A DNA stretch of 64,000 bases from Sphingopyxis sp. Root154 (GCF_001427105.1 NZ_LMGI01000003.1:412618-476617); one strand, 5' to 3'; positions 1 to 9,471 are shown, numbered from the stretch's first letter. Notes: generated from the sequence alone by a model not told the origin. Translations and numbers: made by a program.

Positions 1-1
1 G

Positions 2-643
2 GCAGCGGGGCCGCTGGACGAGGCGCTGCGCGAACGGCCCGGAGCGCGGCTTTCCTCCGCTGTTTTCGATGTCACCGACCCCGACGCGGTAACCGCCGCG
101 ATCGACGATGTGGTCGCGCGGCACGGCCGCATCGACGTCCTCGTCAACAATGCCGGCATTGCGCGCAGTGAAACGCCCGCGGAAACCGTCCCCGACGAAC
201 ATTGGCGCAACGTCATCGACGTCAACCTCAATGGCACCTTCTGGTGCGCGCGTGCAGCGGGGCGGCACATGCTGGCGCAAGGCAGCGGCGCCATTGTCAA
301 TGTTGGTTCGATGAGCGGCTTCATCGTCAACCGCCCGCAGGAACAGAGTTTCTACAACGCCTCCAAGGCGGGGGTCCATCATCTGACGCGCTCGCTCGCC
401 GCCGAATGGGCGCCGCGCGGTGTCCGGGTGAACGCCGTTGCGCCGACCTATATCAATACCCCGCTCAACGCCTTCGTGAAGACCAAACCGGACATGTACC
501 ACCGCTGGATCGACGGTACGCCGATGGGCCGGATGGGCGAGGTCGATGAGGTGGCGGCGGTGGTCCTGTTCCTGGCGTCCGACGCATCGAGCCTGATGAC
601 GGGAAGCATCGTCCTCGCCGACGGTGGCTATTCCTGTTGGTAA
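2..643 (+). CDS. SDR family oxidoreductase (5' end outside window)
   Basis: The reading frame is open from base 2, so the start and the N-terminal Gly-rich NAD(P)-binding loop lie upstream of the window; 213 residues are visible. They show the classical SDR signature: 'LVNNAGIA' after a short acidic stretch, 'NLNGTFWCARAAG', a catalytic Ser in 'VNVGSMSG', and the YxxxK pair in 'FYNASKAGVHHLTRSLAAEW', then 'RVNAVAPTYINTP' and a C-terminal 'LADGGYSCW'. That is a complete catalytic half of an NAD(P)-dependent alcohol or sugar dehydrogenase. It sits 116 bp upstream of the SGNH esterase on the same strand, so it may oxidise a sugar or polyol released by the following hydrolases. The substrate cannot be read from sequence. 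Confidence 0.93.
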   Translation, partial: AAGPLDEALRERPGARLSSAVFDVTDPDAVTAAIDDVVARHGRIDVLVNNAGIARSETPAETVPDEHWRNVIDVNLNGTFWCARAAGRHMLAQGSGAIVNVGSMSGFIVNRPQEQSFYNASKAGVHHLTRSLAAEWAPRGVRVNAVAPTYINTPLNAFVKTKPDMYHRWIDGTPMGRMGEVDEVAAVVLFLASDASSLMTGSIVLADGGYSCW

Positions 644-759
644 AGATTCGTAGATGAAATAATACATCACAGTGGAAACAGAATAAAATCGGGTATGTAA
701 CAAATATATAATAATATTTCTAAAATAGAAAATAATGATTCGTGGTGAGGATATTGGTA

Positions 760-1986
760 ATGCGCAAATCGAATAGAATTATGTTGGGAATGTTTGTTCC
801 TGTCATTGCGCTTGCATTCAGCGCGACGGCGGAGGCCAAATGGGTGGCGAGCTGGGCGGCGGGCTCGATCCCGCCCGGGCCCAAGGCTGCCTCCTTTTCG
901 AACCAGACGCTGCGCCAGGTCGTTCGCCTCTCGGCAGGCGGCAATGCGCTGCGCGTACGCTTCACCAATGCCTTTGGCGCCACACCGCTCGCGATCGGCG
1001 CGGCGCGCATCGTCTTCGTAGGCGATGACGGCAAGGAGATTGCCGGCACGGCCCGCGAGCTGACCTTTGGCGGCGCCCGCACCGCGACGATGGCGCGCGG
1101 TGCGCCGCTGCTCAGCGACAGCGTGAAGATCGCGGTGCCGGCGCGTGCGCGGATGGCGATCAGCCTCTATCTGCCGGGCGACACCGGCCCCTGCACCTGC
1201 CACAACAACGCGCTCGACGATACCCAGGTATCGGGTCCGGGCGATTTCACCGCCGGGCCATTCGAGCCTGCCGCGATCGTCAAGGATCGGGCCTTTCTCG
1301 CCTCGGTCGATGTCGACGCACCGGGCGATGCCGCGACGGTCGTGGCGTTCGGCGATTCGATCACCAACGGCACCGGTTCGACTTGGGGCGGCAACCGGCG
1401 CTGGCCCGATCAACTCGCCGACCGTCTCTCGGCACGGGGCGGCCGTGTCTGGGGCGTTGCGAACGCCGGCATCAGCGGCAATCGCGTGCTGGGCGACGGC
1501 ACCGGCGAAAGCGCGCTGACGCGGCTCGATCGCGACGTCTTCTCGCTTCCGAACGTCAAGACGCTGATCCTGTTCGAAGGCATAAACGACATCGGCCGTT
1601 CCTACGCGCATTATCAGGGCGAGGCCGCCGAGACCCAGAGGCTGCTCCAAGGCCGCCTGACCGACGCTGCGCAGATGATCGCCGCCTACCGGCAGATTAT
1701 CGACCGCGCGCACCAGCACGATATCAAGGTCTTTGGCGCGACGATCGCGCCGTTCAAGGGCGCAAGCTACTGGTCGCCGGAGGGCGAGGCGGCCCGTCAG
1801 GAAATCAACCGCTTCATCCGCACCAGCGGCGCGTTCGATGCGGTGTTCGATTTCGACAGGGCGCTCGCCGACCCGGCCGATCCGGCCAGCATGCGCGCCG
1901 ACTATCATTCCGGGGATCACCTCCACGGCAGCGATGCCGGATACACCGCGGTCGTCCAGTCGATCGACCTGAAGCTATTCAGATAA
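760..1986 (+). CDS. SGNH/GDSL-family hydrolase, secreted
   Basis: A 408-residue protein from the ATG at 760, preferred over in-frame GTG codons at 742 and 745 because GAGG (747-750) is well spaced for it and it opens directly into a signal peptide (basic start, hydrophobic core, 'ATAEA'). The hydrolase domain begins with block I 'GDSIT' (nucleophile Ser200), followed by 'NAGISGNR' (block II Gly), 'EGINDIG' (block III Asn) and a C-terminal 'DHLHGSDAGY' carrying the Asp/His. About 190 residues before the GDS box form an extra N-terminal beta domain, as in carbohydrate esterases of the rhamnogalacturonan acetylesterase type. Likely role: periplasmic or surface removal of acyl groups from a glycan or glycolipid. 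The first bases upstream are unusually AT-rich for this genome. Confidence 0.9.
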   Translation: MRKSNRIMLGMFVPVIALAFSATAEAKWVASWAAGSIPPGPKAASFSNQTLRQVVRLSAGGNALRVRFTNAFGATPLAIGAARIVFVGDDGKEIAGTARELTFGGARTATMARGAPLLSDSVKIAVPARARMAISLYLPGDTGPCTCHNNALDDTQVSGPGDFTAGPFEPAAIVKDRAFLASVDVDAPGDAATVVAFGDSITNGTGSTWGGNRRWPDQLADRLSARGGRVWGVANAGISGNRVLGDGTGESALTRLDRDVFSLPNVKTLILFEGINDIGRSYAHYQGEAAETQRLLQGRLTDAAQMIAAYRQIIDRAHQHDIKVFGATIAPFKGASYWSPEGEAARQEINRFIRTSGAFDAVFDFDRALADPADPASMRADYHSGDHLHGSDAGYTAVVQSIDLKLFR

Positions 1987-1996
1987 ATTTGAACGA

Positions 1997-2039
1997 AGCA
2001 GCAGAATTTCGAGCAATTCTTGGCGCCTATTCTGCTGCT
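1997..2039. repeat. 11-bp inverted repeat between SGNH and phosphodiesterase genes
   Basis: AGCAGCAGAAT (1997-2007) and ATTCTGCTGCT (2029-2039) are perfect inverted copies separated by 21 bases, in the 85-bp gap between two co-directional genes. There is no T-run after the second arm, so it is more likely an mRNA stability or attenuation hairpin, or a protein-binding dyad, than a classical terminator. Confidence 0.55.
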
Positions 2040-2071
2040 GACGACGATTATTTCGCCGGAAAGGAAAATTA

Positions 2072-3457
2072 GTGAAACTTGCATGGAAAAGCGCGATCGC
2101 GGCGGTTGTCGCCGGCTCGGTGCTCGCGTCGGGCCCGGCGATGGCCCGTCAGGACATCGCTCGCCCCCGGCCGGTCCTGCTCATCACGATCGACGGTCTC
2201 ATGCCCGACCATGTCCTTCAGGCCGACAAGTATAAGCTGTCGATTCCGGTACTGCGCAGCTTCCTCGCGGAGGGCGCTTTTGCCAAGGGGGTCGTCAACG
2301 TCAGCCCGACGGTGACCTATCCCAACCACACGACCCTCATCACCGGCGTCCATCCTTCCGAACACGGCATTTACAATAATGCGGTGTTCGACCCGCTCGG
2401 CAAGGAGCGCGGCGAGTGGCATTCCTATTATTCGGAAATCAAGGCGCCGACCCTGTGGCACGCCGCGCATCAGGCGGGAGGGGTCACGGCCAGCCTGTGC
2501 TGGCCCGTCACCGCCCACGCGGCCGACATCGACTATAATCTTCCCGAATTCGGCCGCAACGGCACCGAACGCGCGCAATATCTGATGGAAGCGGTGTCGC
2601 AGCCGCCGGGCTATCTGGAACAGCTCGAGAAGTCGATCGGCCCTTATTATCTGGAACCCGACGTCGCGGCGAACGACCGGCGGATCGAAGCGGCCGCGCT
2701 CCGCATCATCGCGGACAAGCACCCCGATCTCCTGACGATCCATCTCGGGGCACTCGACCATGAGGAGCATGACCACGGTCCGGAGAGCGCCGAGGCGTTC
2801 GCCGAGCTCGAGCGGATCGACGCCGCGGTCGGCCGCCTCATCGCCGCCGAACGGCAGGTGCATCCCGACGCCAAAATCGTCATCGCCTCGGACCATGGCT
2901 TTTATCGCTGGACCCATGCCGTTCACCTCAATGCGGCGCTGGTGAAGGCGGGGCTGATCGCGCTGCGCGACCCTGCGGGCAAGTCGGTCGAATCGTGGAA
3001 AGCCTTCGCGTGGAACGGCGGCACGGGGATGATCGTCCTGCAAAAGCCGGACGACGAACAGGTCAAGGCACAGGTACGACAATTGCTGCGCACGCTGGCG
3101 CAGGACCCGGTCAACGGGATCGACCACATCTATGAAGGCGGCGAAATCGCTGCGCTCGGCATGGCGCCCAATGCTTCGTTCGTCGTGGGTTTCAAGGAAG
3201 GCTACGCCATGGGCAGCGGGCTGACCGGTCCTTTGGTCGAGAAATTCACGACCGTGCGCGGCAATCACGGCGCGTTGACCAGTCCGACGACCCGGCCCGA
3301 CGTGCACTCCGCCTTCTTCATGAAGGGGCCGGGCATCGCCGCTGGAAAGGATCTTGGAATCATCGACATGCGGCAGATCGCACCGACGATCGCGCGCGAA
3401 ATGGGGGTCTCGCTGCCCACGGCGAAGCTGCCTGCGCTGCCGGTGCGCGGACAGTGA
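2072..3457 (+). CDS. Ectonucleotide pyrophosphatase/phosphodiesterase (alkaline phosphatase superfamily)
   Basis: A 461-residue protein starting at GTG 2072 behind GGAAAGGA. A signal peptide ('AAVVAGSVLASGPAMA') is followed by the type I phosphodiesterase/nucleotide pyrophosphatase fold: metal Asp in 'LITIDGLMPDH', nucleophile Thr82 in 'VTYPNHTTLITG', 'HLGALDHEEHDHGP', 'IASDHGF' and a late 'RGNHGAL' His. These residues make up the two-zinc site of the NPP family. The enzyme would hydrolyse phosphodiester or pyrophosphate bonds in the periplasm. Its neighbours are an esterase, an acid phosphatase, a kinase and a TonB-dependent receptor, suggesting stepwise removal of phosphate from an imported, phosphodiester-linked sugar. 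The exact substrate is unknown. Confidence 0.92.
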   Translation: MKLAWKSAIAAVVAGSVLASGPAMARQDIARPRPVLLITIDGLMPDHVLQADKYKLSIPVLRSFLAEGAFAKGVVNVSPTVTYPNHTTLITGVHPSEHGIYNNAVFDPLGKERGEWHSYYSEIKAPTLWHAAHQAGGVTASLCWPVTAHAADIDYNLPEFGRNGTERAQYLMEAVSQPPGYLEQLEKSIGPYYLEPDVAANDRRIEAAALRIIADKHPDLLTIHLGALDHEEHDHGPESAEAFAELERIDAAVGRLIAAERQVHPDAKIVIASDHGFYRWTHAVHLNAALVKAGLIALRDPAGKSVESWKAFAWNGGTGMIVLQKPDDEQVKAQVRQLLRTLAQDPVNGIDHIYEGGEIAALGMAPNASFVVGFKEGYAMGSGLTGPLVEKFTTVRGNHGALTSPTTRPDVHSAFFMKGPGIAAGKDLGIIDMRQIAPTIAREMGVSLPTAKLPALPVRGQ

Positions 3458-3500
3458 AGCGGGCGGAATAGCGAAGGCGCGAAGGGAAGGGAGGCAAGAG

Positions 3501-4364
3501 ATGCCGAAACGGATCAAGGCTTCACTGGGCGCGGCGCTCGCCCTGGCTTGCGCCGCTGGCGCGGGCAGCGCCGAGCCGATCGCGGGTTATCTCGCGCCCG
3601 ACGAGTTCGGCGTCGTGGATATTGTCGAGCCCGCGCCGCGGCCCGGCGACCCGCGCTACGAGACCGATCGCGAAATCTTCCGGGCGACAAGGGCATTGAT
3701 CGGAACGCCGCGCTGGGCGCTCGCGACCAGCGACGCAAGGCTCGACACGGCGTCGCTGCTCCGCGACTTCAGCTGCGCCGCCGGTGTCGCGCTCACGCCT
3801 GAGGAGGCGCCGAGGCTCGCCCGCCTGCTCGATCGCGCCAGCATCGACACCGCGCGCGAAACCGACGAAGCGAAAGCGGTTTTTCAGCGCCACCGTCCCT
3901 ATACGATCGACGAGGGTCAGATATGCCAGGCCCGCGAAGAACTTTATGACGCGAAGGCCCACCGCGTCAGCTATGATTATCCGTCGGGCCACACGACGCG
4001 CGGCTGGACCTATGCGCTGGTGCTGGCGTCGCTGGCCCCCGACCGGGCGCAGCGGATCCTCGAGCGGGGACGCGCCTATGGCGACAGCCGCTTCGTTTGC
4101 GGCGCGCATAACGAGAGCGCGGTCGAGGCCGGAATGGTGTCGGCGACCGCGACAATGACCGCGGTCGCGGGCAAGCCGGCCTATCAAGCCGAGCTGGCCG
4201 ATGCGCGCACCGAATTGGCCGTGCTGCGCGTCAGCGGAAAGCCGCCGCAGGGCTGCGCCGCCGAAACCGATCTCCTCAAAGAGCGCGTGATGCCGCATCT
4301 TTCGACCAACGGTGACCGTCAAGCCGCGATGGGCGCCCCCGGGATGCAGGGAAGCAACCGATGA
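3501..4364 (+). CDS. Class A non-specific acid phosphatase (PAP2 superfamily)
   Basis: 287 residues from ATG 3501 with a strong GGGAGG site; an earlier in-frame ATG at 3354 lies inside the previous gene and is rejected. A signal peptide ends near 'AGAGSA'. The PhoN-type phosphatase signature is present in order: K125-x6-R132-P133, P161-S-G-H164-T, and S196-R197-x5-H203. The usual closing Asp (H-x3-D) is replaced by Ala207 in 'HNESAVEAG'. The nucleophile (H203), proton donor (H164) and phosphate-binding Lys/Arg are intact, so activity is still expected. The product is periplasmic and would release phosphate from monoesters generated by the phosphodiesterase upstream. The TGA stop overlaps the ATG of the kinase gene, implying translational coupling. 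Confidence 0.92.
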   Translation: MPKRIKASLGAALALACAAGAGSAEPIAGYLAPDEFGVVDIVEPAPRPGDPRYETDREIFRATRALIGTPRWALATSDARLDTASLLRDFSCAAGVALTPEEAPRLARLLDRASIDTARETDEAKAVFQRHRPYTIDEGQICQAREELYDAKAHRVSYDYPSGHTTRGWTYALVLASLAPDRAQRILERGRAYGDSRFVCGAHNESAVEAGMVSATATMTAVAGKPAYQAELADARTELAVLRVSGKPPQGCAAETDLLKERVMPHLSTNGDRQAAMGAPGMQGSNR

Positions 4365-5257
4365 CGGGCCCCTATATCTTCGGCCTTGAGCTTGGCGGGA
4401 CGAAATGCGTCGCCTTGCGAGCGGAGGGGCATCATATCGTCGAGGCGGTCCCGATCCCGACGACCAACCCCGGCTCGACGCTCGGCACCGTCGATGAATT
4501 GTTCGCACGGTGGCGGCGCGAGCGGCAGCCGGACGCGCTCGGCATCGCCAGTTTCGGGCCTGTCGGCGTCGATCGTGGCCGGTCCGACTGGGGGTTCGTG
4601 CTCAACACGCCGAAGCCGGGCTGGGTCGGCACCGATATCGCCGGACGCTATCGGCGCCTTCTGGATGTTGAGATAGGCTTTGACACGGATGTTAACGCGG
4701 CGGCGCTGGCCGAGACGTTGTGGGGCGGCGCGGCCGATACGTCGTGCAACGCCTACATCACGCTTGGAACAGGTATCGGCGTCGGCTGCGTGGTGCGCGG
4801 GGAGCCTTTGCACGGATGGCTGCACCCCGAATTTGGACATCTGAAGGCGCGGCGCATGCCGGGCGACGATTTTCCGGGGAATTGCCCATTTCACGGCGAC
4901 TGTATCGAGGGACTGATCTCAGGGCCGGCGATCGCCAAGCGAAGCGCTATGACCGGCGAGCAGGTCGAAGACGCGCATCCTGTCTGGAACGGCGTCGTCC
5001 ACGATCTCGGCGAGTTGCTCGTCGGCCTCATTCTTGCCCTGTCGCCCGAACGGATCGCGCTCGGCGGGGGAATCGTCTGCGCGCGTCCCTGGCTGGTCGA
5101 ACGGGCGCGCGGGGCGGTGATCGCCTCGCTAGGCGGCTATTTTGATAATTTATCTAGAGATATCAATAGAATGATCGAAGTTACCGCGCTTGGGGATCGC
5201 GCCGGCCCTTTGGGCGCCATCGCGCTCGGGATGACCCGGCTCGCGACCTGCAAATAA
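4361..5257 (+). CDS. ROK family sugar kinase (fructokinase-like)
   Basis: A 298-residue cytoplasmic kinase. The N-terminal phosphate-binding loop 'GLELGGTKCVA' is typical of ROK proteins, the catalytic base is Asp110 in 'FDTDVNAA', and the second nucleotide-binding segment is 'TLGTGIGVG'. A zinc-binding segment (about residues 155-183) has 'HPEFGH', then 'NCPFHGDCIEG', the Cys-His-Cys arrangement characteristic of the fructokinase branch of ROK. The start overlaps the acid phosphatase stop by four bases (ATGA). The likely reaction is ATP-dependent phosphorylation of fructose or a similar hexose that has crossed the inner membrane; no inner-membrane sugar transporter is in view. Confidence 0.9.
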   Translation: MTGPYIFGLELGGTKCVALRAEGHHIVEAVPIPTTNPGSTLGTVDELFARWRRERQPDALGIASFGPVGVDRGRSDWGFVLNTPKPGWVGTDIAGRYRRLLDVEIGFDTDVNAAALAETLWGGAADTSCNAYITLGTGIGVGCVVRGEPLHGWLHPEFGHLKARRMPGDDFPGNCPFHGDCIEGLISGPAIAKRSAMTGEQVEDAHPVWNGVVHDLGELLVGLILALSPERIALGGGIVCARPWLVERARGAVIASLGGYFDNLSRDINRMIEVTALGDRAGPLGAIALGMTRLATCK

Positions 5258-5320
5258 TATCCGCTTGAACAGATCCCGGCGAAAGACCGGCGATCCATTA
5301 CCAACATGGAGGGGTTTCCT

Positions 5321-8206
5321 ATGACGTCCAGAGCTTCAATTGTACGCGCCTGCCTGTCAACCGCGATTGCCGCGCTGGTGGCATCCAATATGGCCCATGC
5401 CAGGGCGCAGGAGGTAGCATCGCCCGTGCAGGACACCAGCGATGGGGGCCAGGCAGACGCGAGCGAAGCCATCGTCGTCACGGGGTCGCGCATTGCGCGC
5501 CCCGAAATCGACTCGGCCATGCCGGTCAGCGTAACCAGCATGGACGAGGCATTCGATCTCGGCCGCATCAGCGCTTATGATGCGCTGACCCGCGATCCCG
5601 CGGTGGGGCTGGGTGTCGGCCTCAACAGCAGCTTTGGCCAGAATTGGGATGGCGGTGTTGCTTCGATCAATCTCCGCAACCTGGGCACCAATCGCAGCCT
5701 GACCCTGATCGACGGCCAGCGGCGGGTCTCGGGCTCGGCGCGATCCTCGGCGGTCGACATCAACATGATCCCTGCCGGGATGATCGACCGGATCGAGGTC
5801 GTCACCGGCGGTGCAGCCGCTATCTATGGCGCCGACGCCGTCACCGGCGCGGTCAACATCATCACCAAGCGCAACATCGACAAGACCACGCTGATGGCGA
5901 CTGGCGGCATTTCGCAGCAGGGCGACGGGTCGGAATTTCAGGTGTCGCTGGCGACCGGCGGCAAGTTCGCCGACGACCGCGGTTCCTTTACCTTCGGCGC
6001 AACCTATTCGAAGACAACGCCGCTGATGATGCAGGACCGCTACAGTTGGGATGACCAGCCGCTGTACCTGCCCAATCCCGCCAACACCGGCATCGGCGAC
6101 GGCATCCCAGATCGCGTCACGCTCTATCACTATCGTCAGATCTATTATTCTTACGAGCCGACCTTCTTCCTCAACAACAAGAACTATATTCTCGATGGCA
6201 ATAATGTCCGCGAAGCCGTGCACGACGTCTATTACGGCCGGGGCGAGTTTGCGCTGGGCGACGGCGGCGACGGCCGTAACCTCGAAGACCAGCGCCAGCT
6301 ACGCGGCGGTCAGCAGGCGCTCGCGGTCATGGGGCGCTACGATTATGAGCTGACCGACGCGATCGATTATGGCGGCTATTTCTCATACGCGCGCACCGAA
6401 TATCGGGGCACCGCCTCGCCCTATCGCGACGACAGCCGCGCAACCTTTCTCGGCGGCGCGGGCGGGTCAGTCGCTTCTCTCGACAATCCCTATCTGCCGG
6501 ATTCCATCCGGCAGGTGATGCTGGCGAACAATCTGACCAAGCTCAGGATCTCGCGGACCTTCGGCAATTTCCCCATCCGCACCGACGATCATGATCGCGA
6601 CACCTTTACCTTCGGTCAGACGCTCGGCGGCAAGCTCACCGACAATTTCCGCTGGCAGGCTTTCGCCCAATATGGCCGCGCCGTGGATAATGTGACCACG
6701 CGAAACATTCCGTACAAGTCGCGCTGGATCGCCGCGCGCGACGTCATCGCCGATCCCGTGACCGGCGCGCCGATATGCCGCGATGCCGCAGCACGGGCGG
6801 CGGGCTGCCTGCCGCTCAATATTTTCGGACAGGATGCGCCGAGCGAGGCGTTGCTCAATTATGTGATGGCGGATCGCAAGGAACGACGCGTCAACACGCA
6901 GAAGGTATTCGGCGCCAGCGTAAACGGCGATCTCTTTGCATTGCCCTATGGCGACGTCTCGATCGCGGTCGGGACCGAATATCGCGTGGATACGCTCAAG
7001 ACGCGAGACGATCCGCTCGCGCTCACTGGCGAGCTGGTCTATTCGAGCGGCCCTGCCGCCCACCCCGAGCTTGACGCCAAGTCCAGCGTGACCGAATTCT
7101 ACGGCGAAGTCGTCGTTCCGGTGCTCCGGGACCTGCCCTTTGTGCACCGGCTGGAGGTCGAAGGCGCCTATCGCTATTCCGATTACAGCACGGTCGGCGG
7201 CACCCATACATGGAAGGCGGGCGCGACCTGGGCGCCGATCGATGGTCTGACCTTCCGCGGCGTACGATCACGCAGCGTGCGCACGCCCAACTTCGGCGAG
7301 CTCTATGAAGCACAGATCATCACCCAACAGGGTTCGATCGACGATCCCTGCGAACTCGGCGCCTATTATGCCAGCGCGACGCGGGCTGCCAATTGCGCGG
7401 CGCTCGGGGTCACCACCCCGCTACCCGACGTCAAGGTCGGTCCGTGGGTGACGACCGGTGGTAATCCGGATCTGAAGCCCGAAACCTCAAACAGCCTGAC
7501 CCTTGGTGTCATTTTCGAACCGAAATTCCTTCCCGGGTTCGATCTGACCGCGGATTATTGGAGCATCGACATCAAGGATGTCATCACCCAGTTCAACTAT
7601 TCGCGCCTCCTCTATCTCTGCGTCGACCTGCCGACGATCGACAATCCTTTCTGCAAGCTTTCGCAGCGCGAGGCGCCGCTGGGTAATCCGGTGTCGATCA
7701 CCTCGACGCAGGTGAATGCCTCGCGCATGTATGCGCGCGGTATCGATGTCGGGGCCAACTACCGGGCGTCGCTTGGCGGTGGGCAGCTGCGGCTCGGCTT
7801 CAAGGGCAGCTATCTGCTCGAAAATGTGACCGAGACGACGCCAGGCATTTCGGCCGGCGACGTCATCAACGACGGAGGCTGGCAGAATCCCCGTTTCCGC
7901 GGGACGTTGCTCGTGTCGTACAAGACTGGCGGCTTCAACATCAGCCTCGACACCCGCTTTATCAGCGCCAGCAAATATGAAGAGAATGTCGACTCGCCCG
8001 AATCCTATGACGACAATAGCGTCCCGTCGCGGCTCTATAACGACTTGGCCCTCAGCTTTGATATCGATGACGACCATATGGTGGGTTTCGGCGTCAGGAA
8101 CATCGGCAATGTCAAGCCGCCCTATATGCCGACGCTCTACTACAACAGCAGCATGTACGATATCGTCGGACGCTACTTCTATGCCAATGTGAAGGTCAGC
8201 CTCTGA
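5321..8206 (+). CDS. TonB-dependent outer-membrane receptor
   Basis: A 961-residue receptor. The ATG at 5321 is chosen because GGAGGGG (5308-5314) is correctly spaced and a signal peptide ('LSTAIAALVASNMAHARA') follows; an ATG at 5306 would lie upstream of that site. The TonB-box-like 'EAIVVTGSRI' leads into a plug domain ('IDRIEVVTGGAAAIYGADA', 'GAVNIITK') and a long barrel ending in aromatic 'YFYANVKVSL'. This is the sphingomonad/xanthomonad glycan-uptake type rather than a siderophore receptor. It closes the phosphodiesterase-phosphatase-kinase locus and is its probable import step. A hairpin at 8222-8250 follows the stop. Confidence 0.94.
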   Translation: MTSRASIVRACLSTAIAALVASNMAHARAQEVASPVQDTSDGGQADASEAIVVTGSRIARPEIDSAMPVSVTSMDEAFDLGRISAYDALTRDPAVGLGVGLNSSFGQNWDGGVASINLRNLGTNRSLTLIDGQRRVSGSARSSAVDINMIPAGMIDRIEVVTGGAAAIYGADAVTGAVNIITKRNIDKTTLMATGGISQQGDGSEFQVSLATGGKFADDRGSFTFGATYSKTTPLMMQDRYSWDDQPLYLPNPANTGIGDGIPDRVTLYHYRQIYYSYEPTFFLNNKNYILDGNNVREAVHDVYYGRGEFALGDGGDGRNLEDQRQLRGGQQALAVMGRYDYELTDAIDYGGYFSYARTEYRGTASPYRDDSRATFLGGAGGSVASLDNPYLPDSIRQVMLANNLTKLRISRTFGNFPIRTDDHDRDTFTFGQTLGGKLTDNFRWQAFAQYGRAVDNVTTRNIPYKSRWIAARDVIADPVTGAPICRDAAARAAGCLPLNIFGQDAPSEALLNYVMADRKERRVNTQKVFGASVNGDLFALPYGDVSIAVGTEYRVDTLKTRDDPLALTGELVYSSGPAAHPELDAKSSVTEFYGEVVVPVLRDLPFVHRLEVEGAYRYSDYSTVGGTHTWKAGATWAPIDGLTFRGVRSRSVRTPNFGELYEAQIITQQGSIDDPCELGAYYASATRAANCAALGVTTPLPDVKVGPWVTTGGNPDLKPETSNSLTLGVIFEPKFLPGFDLTADYWSIDIKDVITQFNYSRLLYLCVDLPTIDNPFCKLSQREAPLGNPVSITSTQVNASRMYARGIDVGANYRASLGGGQLRLGFKGSYLLENVTETTPGISAGDVINDGGWQNPRFRGTLLVSYKTGGFNISLDTRFISASKYEENVDSPESYDDNSVPSRLYNDLALSFDIDDDHMVGFGVRNIGNVKPPYMPTLYYNSSMYDIVGRYFYANVKVSL

Positions 8207-8221
8207 CGACCATACCAAGGC

Positions 8222-8250
8222 GCCCGGGAAGCTCGCACGGCTTTCCGGGC
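8222..8250 (+). terminator. Hairpin after the TonB-dependent receptor
   Basis: GCCCGGGAAGC (8222-8232) pairs with GCTTTCCGGGC (8240-8250), 11 bp with one G-U pair and a 7-base loop, 15 bp after the receptor stop. There is no T-run, so termination efficiency is uncertain. Confidence 0.55.
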
Positions 8251-8492
8251 CTGCCGATCATCGCATAGTCTCGCGAGCTTCGCGTCGTAGCGGAACGGCA
8301 ATTGCAATGCCCGCTCCGCATGATTCACACCTAAATGCCGACCGACCGCCAACGGCCCGCTACAGAATTGGGTTTCACCCGCCCCGAAGTGTCGGTTTGC
8401 CCTTTGTACGGCTGGTTAAATGGAATAGTCGGCAGCGGTCGCAGCGGTACGTCTGGAGTCGAATGCCGAAGTTGTCGCACTGACCTGCGAAG

Positions 8493-9434
8493 CTAATTGC
8501 CCTGCGCGTCGAAGGCTTGCGCGGCAATTTCGGGAAAGGCGCCATTGAAATGCGCCGTGGCTTCAGCACCGATTGATCTTAATTCGTCAATCAGCGCGAG
8601 TACGTCCGGACGGCGTTCGCCCGCACGGACGGCGATATAATGTGCGCGCATGCTCAGTATGGCGGGAAAGGGCAGCGCCTGCAGGCTTTTGTCATAGAGT
8701 GCCGAGGCCGCCATCGGCGCGCGCAGCAAGATCACGCCAAGTCCCTGGCGGCTGGCTTCGATCGCGACATCGTGATCAAGAAACTGGCGCTTCGACCCCA
8801 ATAAGGTTCTTTGTATCCCGGCACGACGGCCCCATTCCTGCCAATCTGAGCTGTCACCGTCGATTAATAATGTCTCTTTCATCAGGTCCCGCGCTGAAAT
8901 TCCGGCCAACCGCGCCGCAAGTTCGGGTGTGGCGGCGGGAATCGCGATGTCGGGGAAGAGGAGATGTGTATCGACACCGGGCCACGATCCGGTGCCATAC
9001 CGCACCGCGATATCCATATCCCGGTTCTGGACTTGCGCCATCCGATGTTCGGGAATGATTTCTATCGTGCGTCCGGGGGCGATCGCTTCGAGGCGGCGTA
9101 GCCGCGGCATCAGCCATAGCCGGACCATCGATGGAAGCGCGGAAATGCGGATGGCGCCGGGATCGCGTCGGCTGCCAAGTTCGGACCGAAGCGCTTCGAT
9201 CGCATTTAGCGATCGCTCGGCGCGGCGCAGGAAGATAGTGCCTTGGGGTGTCGGCCGAACGCCGCGACCGAGCCGTTCGAATACGGGCGTTCCAAGCCAC
9301 TGTTCAAGTGAAAGTATCCGGCGACTGACAGCGCCATGCGTTATCCCCAGCCGTTCCGCTGCAGCGGTCATCGAACCTGTCCGGGCGGCTTCTATCGCAG
9401 CGATCAAGGCCTCTGAAGGCGGGATATTCAACAA
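8493..9434 (-). CDS. LysR-family transcriptional regulator (GcvA-like)
   Basis: 313 residues. The N-terminal winged helix-turn-helix is clear: 'SMTAAAERLGITHGAVSRRI' (about residues 21-40), then 'LSLEQWLGTPVFERLGRGVRPT'. The rest is the periplasmic-binding-protein-like effector domain, with 'MPRLRRLEAIAPG' and 'DMDIAVRYGTG' as in the GcvA subgroup. It is divergent from the cupin gene, the classic arrangement in which a LysR protein controls the facing operon. A dyad, ATGC-N6-GCAT, lies in the gap at 9472-9485. Confidence 0.93.
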   Translation of the reverse strand: MLNIPPSEALIAAIEAARTGSMTAAAERLGITHGAVSRRILSLEQWLGTPVFERLGRGVRPTPQGTIFLRRAERSLNAIEALRSELGSRRDPGAIRISALPSMVRLWLMPRLRRLEAIAPGRTIEIIPEHRMAQVQNRDMDIAVRYGTGSWPGVDTHLLFPDIAIPAATPELAARLAGISARDLMKETLLIDGDSSDWQEWGRRAGIQRTLLGSKRQFLDHDVAIEASRQGLGVILLRAPMAASALYDKSLQALPFPAILSMRAHYIAVRAGERRPDVLALIDELRSIGAEATAHFNGAFPEIAAQAFDAQGN

Positions 9435-9471
9435 GTTCTACTCCTCTGCCCGATGACAAGCGGTGAGTTTT

